Below, one piece after another: positions 59,218 through 64,000 of a stretch of 64,000 nt of DNA. Made by a program: the position numbers and the translations under genes. Source of the DNA: Zanthoxylum bungeanum. Taxonomy: Eukaryota; Streptophyta; Magnoliopsida; Sapindales; Rutaceae. Under the pieces are notes generated by a model. That model had not been told where the DNA came from, did not search any database, and saw only the letters and a list, made by a program, of their open reading frames with translations. Location: the NCBI GenBank assembly GCA_019454045.1, contig SKCR01019534.1, forward strand, positions 81,441 through 145,440. The letters run 5' to 3'. Positions within the stretch are counted from its first letter, which is position 1, and every line of letters starts with the position of its first letter.

Positions 59218-59586
59218 CTCTTTGAAGATTTCTTATTATTTCTGTTAAATGTTTTCGAAGTCACAGAGCAATACATCAATCTCCATGTCTGTGATATATT
59301 GAGTTAGAAAGGCCTCGGCCAAAGCTCTCCAATCATCCATTATTTTCTTCTCAAAACCATGATACCATACCATAGACGCTCCCTCTAATGTCATCTCAAA
59401 CATCTTCTGTACTTGACTTTTGGATAGTCCAGTTGCACTCATCAATGACACATGTTGACAGAGATGTGCCTTCGGATCCCCTTTCCCATTAAACTTTACC
59501 ATTCCGGGCATTTTAATTTGAGTGGGTCGTTGTTCCTCAAAGGCCATGGCATTATAATCCAAAAAATCCTCATGCTTCCCTTTCAT
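59218..59586 (-). pseudogene. Element D gag, N-terminal part
   Basis: Minus strand, 113 codons: QIKMPGMVKFNGKGDPKAHL, then SLMSATGLSKSQVQKMFEMT, LEGASMVWYHGFEKKIMDDW, ALAEAFLTQYITDMEID and LLCDFENI. This is the conserved gag core of Tat/Ogre gypsy elements (F.G.GDPKAHL, G.A..WY, AF..QY). After FENI a stop and about 20 codons lead to the F insertion. The sequence then continues at 48621 with DRWRSQLL. Its N-terminal side is cut at 59640 by another LTR. Confidence 0.88.
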
Positions 59587-59639
59587 CTTCTAGGCCATCG
59601 CCTTCATATGTTTTTTTAGCTTTTGTAGTTCTGGGTCGG

Positions 59640-60166
59640 TGATAAGTGCATGAAAGTGTACTTTAAACATCACTAATTCAGCTTAATTATCTTATATTTA
59701 ATCTTAATTAGATTTTTTTGTGCTTTGTTATTAGGAGTAATGAAATATGAAGTTTGGATCAATTACGTGTGTTTTGGGACATTACGGACGCATCGGAAGC
59801 ACGCGGGAAGAGCGGAAATGAAGAAAACAAAAACCAGCATAGCAAGGCGCGCATTGCGATGCGCCCATCACCTGTGTTGCGATGCGCCCCAGTTCCTATG
59901 TTCCGTACAAAACCAGCAATATTGGCACCTCAGCGCCTAAACACCAGCGTCGCAGCGCCCGAACGTCCAAAATCCTGATTTTGACATATTTTGATGTACA
60001 TAAGGACTTTATAACTTTTCTATATAAACCCAACTTCATCGAAACCCTAAAAAAAGAGAAAAATAGGAGAAAAATATAGAGAAACAAAAGAGAAACACAC
60101 AACAAAAAGCCATAAAAAAATATCAAGAGAGGAGAACGAAGAACTTCAAGGAAACCATGACGTCTC
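59640..60166 (+). mobile_element. Truncated gypsy LTR (start, promoter and R region)
   Basis: Begins TGATAAGTGCATGAAAGTG, similar in style to the LOG element's TGATGAGTGG LTR start. Contains GCGCATTGCGATGCGCCC-type GC-rich repeats (59848-59945), a TATATAAACC box at 60021-60030 and an A/G-rich leader (AAACCCTAAAAAAAGAGAAAAATAGGAG). It is cut at 60166 by the LTR fragment that follows. No ORF here looks real. Confidence 0.6.
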
Positions 60167-60928
60167 TGTTGGACAATTATGACCCATAACATCACTATTT
60201 GTACAGAACATGGTGTTGTTGTACAAATTAACTATGTGACAAAGGAAATTGCTCTTTTATCATTTGTAATTGGATTACCAAGATATATAAATGATAAAAG
60301 TACATATGATTAGTTCCAGATTAATAAGACATGAGACATTATTAATCCACTAAGGTTTAATCATTAAATATCCCTAGTCGTAGTATTATCGAGACTGGAC
60401 ATCGATAATGCATAATAGACTAGTATTGCACTTGTGCGCGTTGTGGGAGCATAATGGCATAGTTCTCATATATTTAAGTATTGGATACTTATGCAAATAT
60501 GATAGGAGGTTGTATTTACCGATGGTACGGGAACAGTTTCACTCTGGATAGACCCCTCGGAATTCCATTGGTAGTATGACTATGTGTCTATGGGAGTCCG
60601 AATCAGGGTAGGTGTATTTGGTCTTAACCTGAGACTTGCATCGCTAATACTTGCGACAATCAGTATACTTTGGTTTTGGTCGTCCGGGGCTTTAACAGGT
60701 TCTGTGTACGCCTCTTTTGAATATACTGATAATCGTAGTGTATTGGGTGTGATGTCAAGATGGAAGTATCACTCCAGTCATATGGAGATGATGATCAGAT
60801 AGGATACGGAACTTGTACTCTTTAGTACTGCAGTCATCGGGATAATATGACTAGGTCATGATTATTCGATTATAGAGACTAGTTACCAGAGATCCGATAT
60901 GTGCTTCGTAAGGGGCAGACACAATTAA
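60167..60928 (+). mobile_element. Truncated LTR of the A/C copia family, plus orientation
   Basis: Starts TGTTGGACAATTATGACCC, the reverse of the right end of LTR A. It follows that LTR closely for about 760 bp, up to GGGGCAGACACAATT, where similarity stops abruptly. The remaining 1.3 kb is missing. Opposite orientation to A and C. Confidence 0.85.
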
Positions 60929-60934
60929 AGAGGT

Positions 60935-61124
60935 AGTGTCTCCATACGAGACTCATCATCAGGACTTATATGCAAAAATCCAGTGCCTACAGTCGCCCCC
61001 ACTTTGATGGGACTTGGGCAGTGTGTGACAATGACAATCCTATCAAAGTACGTGCAATGCATTTTTACTTACCTGGCTCGCTAGTTGCCACTTGACTTGC
61101 CAGTTGCTCTGAGTTGATTTGATT
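60935..61124 (+). repeat. Second copy of the conserved anchor segment
   Basis: GAGACTCATCATCAGGAC..., CAGTGCCTACAGTCGCCCCC, GTGTGACAATGACAATCC and TTTACTTACCTGGCTCGC match 41465-41600 with many substitutions. It sits directly before a tandem array, as the first copy does. Confidence 0.7.
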
Positions 61125-61616
61125 GTGCTAAACCCCGCACCTAGGGTGTCGCGATTGCGTCTCCATACCTAGAGTGTCACAGTTGTGTCTGAGTGCCGTA
61201 CCTGACGTGCTAAACCCCGTACCTAGGGTGTCGCGGTTGCGTCTCCATACATAGAGTGTCACAGTTGTGTCTGAGTGCCGTACCTGGTGTGCTAAACCCT
61301 ATACCTAGGGTGTCGCGATTGCGTCTCCATACCTAGAGTGTCGCAGTTGTGTCTGAGTACCGTACCTGGCGTGCTAAACCCCGTACCTAGGGTGTCGCGG
61401 TTGTGTCTCCATACCTAGAGTGTCGCAGTTGTGCCTGAGTGCCGTACCTAGCGTGCTAAACCCCGTACCTAGGGTGTAGCGATTACGTCTCCATACCTAG
61501 AGTGTTGCAGTTGTGTCTGAGTGCCGTACCTGGCGTGCTAAACCCCATACCTAGGGTGTCACAGTTACGTCTCCATACCTAGAGTGTCACAGTGATATAT
61601 CCATACCTGGAGTGCC
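61125..61616 (+). repeat. 82-bp tandem array, six copies
   Basis: GTGCTAAACC occurs at 61125, 61207, 61289, 61371, 61453 and 61535, exactly 82 bp apart. Each unit has two half-like parts (ACCTAGGGTGTCGCG and ACCTAGAGTGTCACAG), so it may itself derive from a roughly 40-bp duplication. Confidence 0.95.
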
Positions 61617-61812
61617 GTACCTGGCAAAACTGATGCTGTGTCTCCATACCCGGAGTGCCATACTTGGCAAAACTGATACTGATGTCTCCATACCCAGAGT
61701 GCCATACCCGGCAAAACTGAAACTGATGTCTCCATACCCGGAGTGCCATACCCGGCAAAACTGAAACTGATGTCTCCATACCCGGAGTGCCATACCCGGC
61801 AAAACTGATAAT
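61617..61812 (+). repeat. 44-bp tandem array
   Basis: TGTCTCCATACCCGGAGTGC starts at 61639, 61683, 61727 and 61771, 44 bp apart. Shares the CTCCATACC...GAGTG core with the 82-bp units before it. Minus-strand frames of 60-170 codons here are repeat artefacts. Confidence 0.93.
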
Positions 61813-62080
61813 GATGTTTGATGTGGGCTTCGCCCCTAGAGTGCCATACCCGGCCAGACTGATACTGATAATGATGTGGGCCTCGCCCCCAAAGTGTCAT
61901 ACTCGGCCATACTACTACGGATAATGATGTGGGCCTCGCCCCCAGAGTGCCATACATGGCAAGACTGCTACTGATGCTGATGTGGGCCTCGCCCCCAGAG
62001 TGCCATACCTGGCAAGACTGATACTGATAATGTGATGGTTCTTTATCGAACCATGCTCTGACATGGTCCATTCCTGAAAC
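61813..62080 (+). repeat. Array of about 50-56-bp units with GATGTGGGCCTCGCCCCC
   Basis: GATGTGGGC recurs at about 61814, 61874, 61927 and 61979, each followed by GAGTGCCATACC and GGCAAGACTGATACTG. Combines the previous array's GAGTGCCATACC with a new GTGGGCCTCGCC part. Confidence 0.85.
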
Positions 62081-62430
62081 GTTACTATGTGAGGTGGTCC
62101 ATTCCCGAACCGTTACTCTGTGAGGTGGTCCATTCCCGAACCGTTACTCTGTGAGGTGGTTCATTCCCGAACCGTTACTGTGAGGTGGTCCATTCCCGAA
62201 CCGTGATCCATTCTTGGAGTACCATTTTTGACTTGTTCATTCTCAAACTATGCTCCATTCTCGGAGTGCCATTCCCGGCTTGTTCATCTTGAACCGTGCT
62301 CCATTCTCGGAGTGCCATTCTCGGCTTGTTCATTCTCGAACTATGCTCCATTCTCGGAGTGCCATTCCTAGCTAGTTCATTCTCGAATTATGCTCCATTC
62401 TCGGAGTGCCATTCTTGGCTAGTTCATTCT
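62081..62430 (+). repeat. Arrays of about 31 bp and about 48 bp units
   Basis: First GAGGTGGTCCATTCCCGAAC repeats at about 31-bp steps (62091-62200). Then TGCTCCATTCTCGGAGTGCC repeats at about 46-50-bp steps (62250-62430) with TTGTTCATTCTCGAAC between. Confidence 0.85.
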
Positions 62431-62960
62431 TGAACTGTGCTGATGATGCAGTGGGCCCTCTCGACCCTAGGACGCATCCCGGAACTGCAACTGACATCAG
62501 GGGAATCTCGACCCTGGGACGCATCCCAATACCGTTGACAATGTGGGCCTCGCCCTCAAACTGATGATGTAGTGGGTCCTCGACCCTGGGATGCATCCCG
62601 AAACTACAACTGATGATCCAGTGGGCCTTCGACCCTGCAACGCATCCCGAAACTGCAACCGACAACGGGGACGTATCGACCCAGAGACGCATCCCAATAC
62701 CGTTGACAATGTGGGTCTCGACCTCAAACTGATGATGTAGTGGGTCCTCGACCCTGGGACGCATCCCGAAACTATAACTGATGATGTAGTGGGACCTCGA
62801 CCTTGGGACGCATCCCGAAACTGCAACTGACAACAGGGGCCTCGACCCTGGGACGCATCCCCATACCGCTGATAATGTAGGCCTCGCCCTCAAACTGATG
62901 ATGTAGTGGGTCCTCGACCCTAAACTGGTACTGATGTGGGCCTCGCCCTAAAAACTGATA
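62431..62960 (+). repeat. Higher-order tandem repeat, about 167 bp
   Basis: CTGATGATGTAG occurs at 62561, 62729 and 62895 (steps 168 and 166), with a related CTGATGATGCAG at 62440. Within each step there are two or three subunits built on CTCGACCCTGGGACGCATCC. This is a higher-order arrangement of shorter monomers. Confidence 0.85.
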
Positions 62961-64000
62961 CTGACGTGGGCCTCGCCCCAAACTGATACCGATGTGGGCC
63001 TCACCCCCAGACGGATACTGATGTGGACCTCGACCCTGGGACTCATCCCCAAAACTGATACCGATGTGTGCGCCTCGACTCTGAGACTCATTCCCAACTG
63101 CTGAGAACGTGGGCCTCGACCCTGGGATTCATTCCTGAAACCGCTGACAATGTGGGCCTCGACCCTGGGATTCATTCCCGAAACTGCTGATAACGCATGC
63201 CTCGACCCTGTGATTCATTCCCGAAACTGCTGACACGTGGGGCTCGACCCTTTCCCGAAACTGCTGATAACGTGGGCCTCGACCCTGGGATTCATTCCCG
63301 AAACTGCTGAGAACGTGGGCCTCGACCTTGGGATTCATTCCTGAAACTGCTGACCACGTAGGCCTTGAACATGGGATTCATTCCCGAAACCGCTGATAAC
63401 GTTGGCCTCGACCCTGTGATTCATTCCCGAAATTGTTGGTAATGTGGGCCTCGACCCAGGGATTCATTCCAAAATTCTGACGATGTGGGCCTCGACCCTG
63501 GGATTCATTATCGGATTCATTCCAAAACTCCGACGATGTGGACCTCGACCCTGGGATTCATTACTGGATTCATTCCAAAACTCCGCTGATGTGGGCCTCG
63601 ACCCTGGGATTCATTCCAAAAATCTGATGATATGGGCCTCGAACCTGGGATTCATTCCCGGATTCATTCCAAAACTCTGACGATGTGGGCCTCGACCCTG
63701 GGATTCATTCCAAAACTCTGCTGATGTAGGCCTCGACCCTGGGATTCATTCCAAAACTCTGATGATGTGGGCCTCGACCCTGGGATTCATTCCCAGATTC
63801 ATTCCAAAACTCTTACGATGTGGGTCTCGACCCTGGGATTCACTCCCGGATTCATTCCAAAACACTGATGATGTGGTCCTCGACCTTGGGATTATTCCCG
63901 AAGACTGCTGATAATTCGGGCTTCGTCCTATGGGATTCATTCCCGAAACTGATGACGCTATGTTGTTGTTTCTGGTTGGCTAGCATGTGACATTTGATAC
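62961..64000 (+). repeat. About 43-bp array continuing past the window
   Basis: GTGGGCCTCGACCCTGGGAT recurs at 63109, 63152, 63195, 63272, 63315, 63358, 63401 and 63444, mostly 43 bp apart. After 63480 the units vary (about 41 and 57 bp) through partial doubling of GATTCATTCC. The array runs to near 63950 and probably beyond the window's end. Frames in it are periodic and not genes. Confidence 0.93.

Noticed and set aside
61125..61616. CRISPR-like array
   Set aside because: The units are full 82-bp head-to-tail repeats without unique spacers, in a plant genome. This is a minisatellite.
61565..63940. Many long minus-strand frames (up to 173 codons) with repeating peptides
   Set aside because: They are periodic translations of short tandem repeats whose stops happen to be out of phase. 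No start context, domain or codon bias.

Overview
The window looks like repeat-dense nuclear DNA of a flowering plant, probably a eudicot. It is AT-rich and has long LTR retrotransposons primed by tRNA-iMet and tRNA-Asp, nested insertions and intron-containing genes. Only one host gene looks intact: a three-exon minus-strand gene at 22678-25712 for a GTD-binding (DUF593) myosin-binding protein of the MYOB7 type. Species cannot be fixed from the sequence.

Layout. 1-2704: the 5' end of a minus-strand Ty1/copia element (A), inserted in the gag of a plus-strand copia element (B) whose single-frame but stop-broken polyprotein runs 2705-6319, with its 3' LTR from 6332. 9152-16808: a complete LTR retrotransposon with 5-bp target duplications TTAGG. 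It has a tRNA-Asp primer site and an intact 414-codon gag-like ORF but no pol. It carries a captured, intronless LONELY GUY (LOG) cytokinin-activating gene at 12940-13602, now broken by one stop and a late frameshift. Its LTRs hold an array of G-box and CCAAT motifs upstream of a TATA box. 17461-21298: three tandem copies of a 1279-bp unit that includes the end of an LTR. 22678-26450: the MYOB7-like gene. 27845-37845: a complete minus-strand copia element (C, same family as A) with nearly identical LTRs but a badly decayed pol. 37846-43450: non-coding repeats, an LTR remnant and a plant-mobile-domain pseudogene. 43600-59586: a minus-strand Ty3/gypsy element of Tat/Ogre type (D), interrupted by a solo copia LTR (43841-46075) and by a full copia element (F, 48627-59212, target duplication ACATA). 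F's 3' LTR itself received two more insertions. 59640-64000: two LTR fragments, then about 3 kb of changing tandem repeats that continues past the window.

The genes here do not form a pathway. The history is layered: D was hit by F and by a solo LTR of F's family, and F was then hit by a hAT-like miniature element and a gypsy fragment. B was hit by A. The LOG-carrying element landed in an older LTR-like sequence just upstream of the triplicated block. The most notable item is the LOG gene carried by a non-autonomous retrotransposon whose LTR has the look of a stress or light-responsive promoter.
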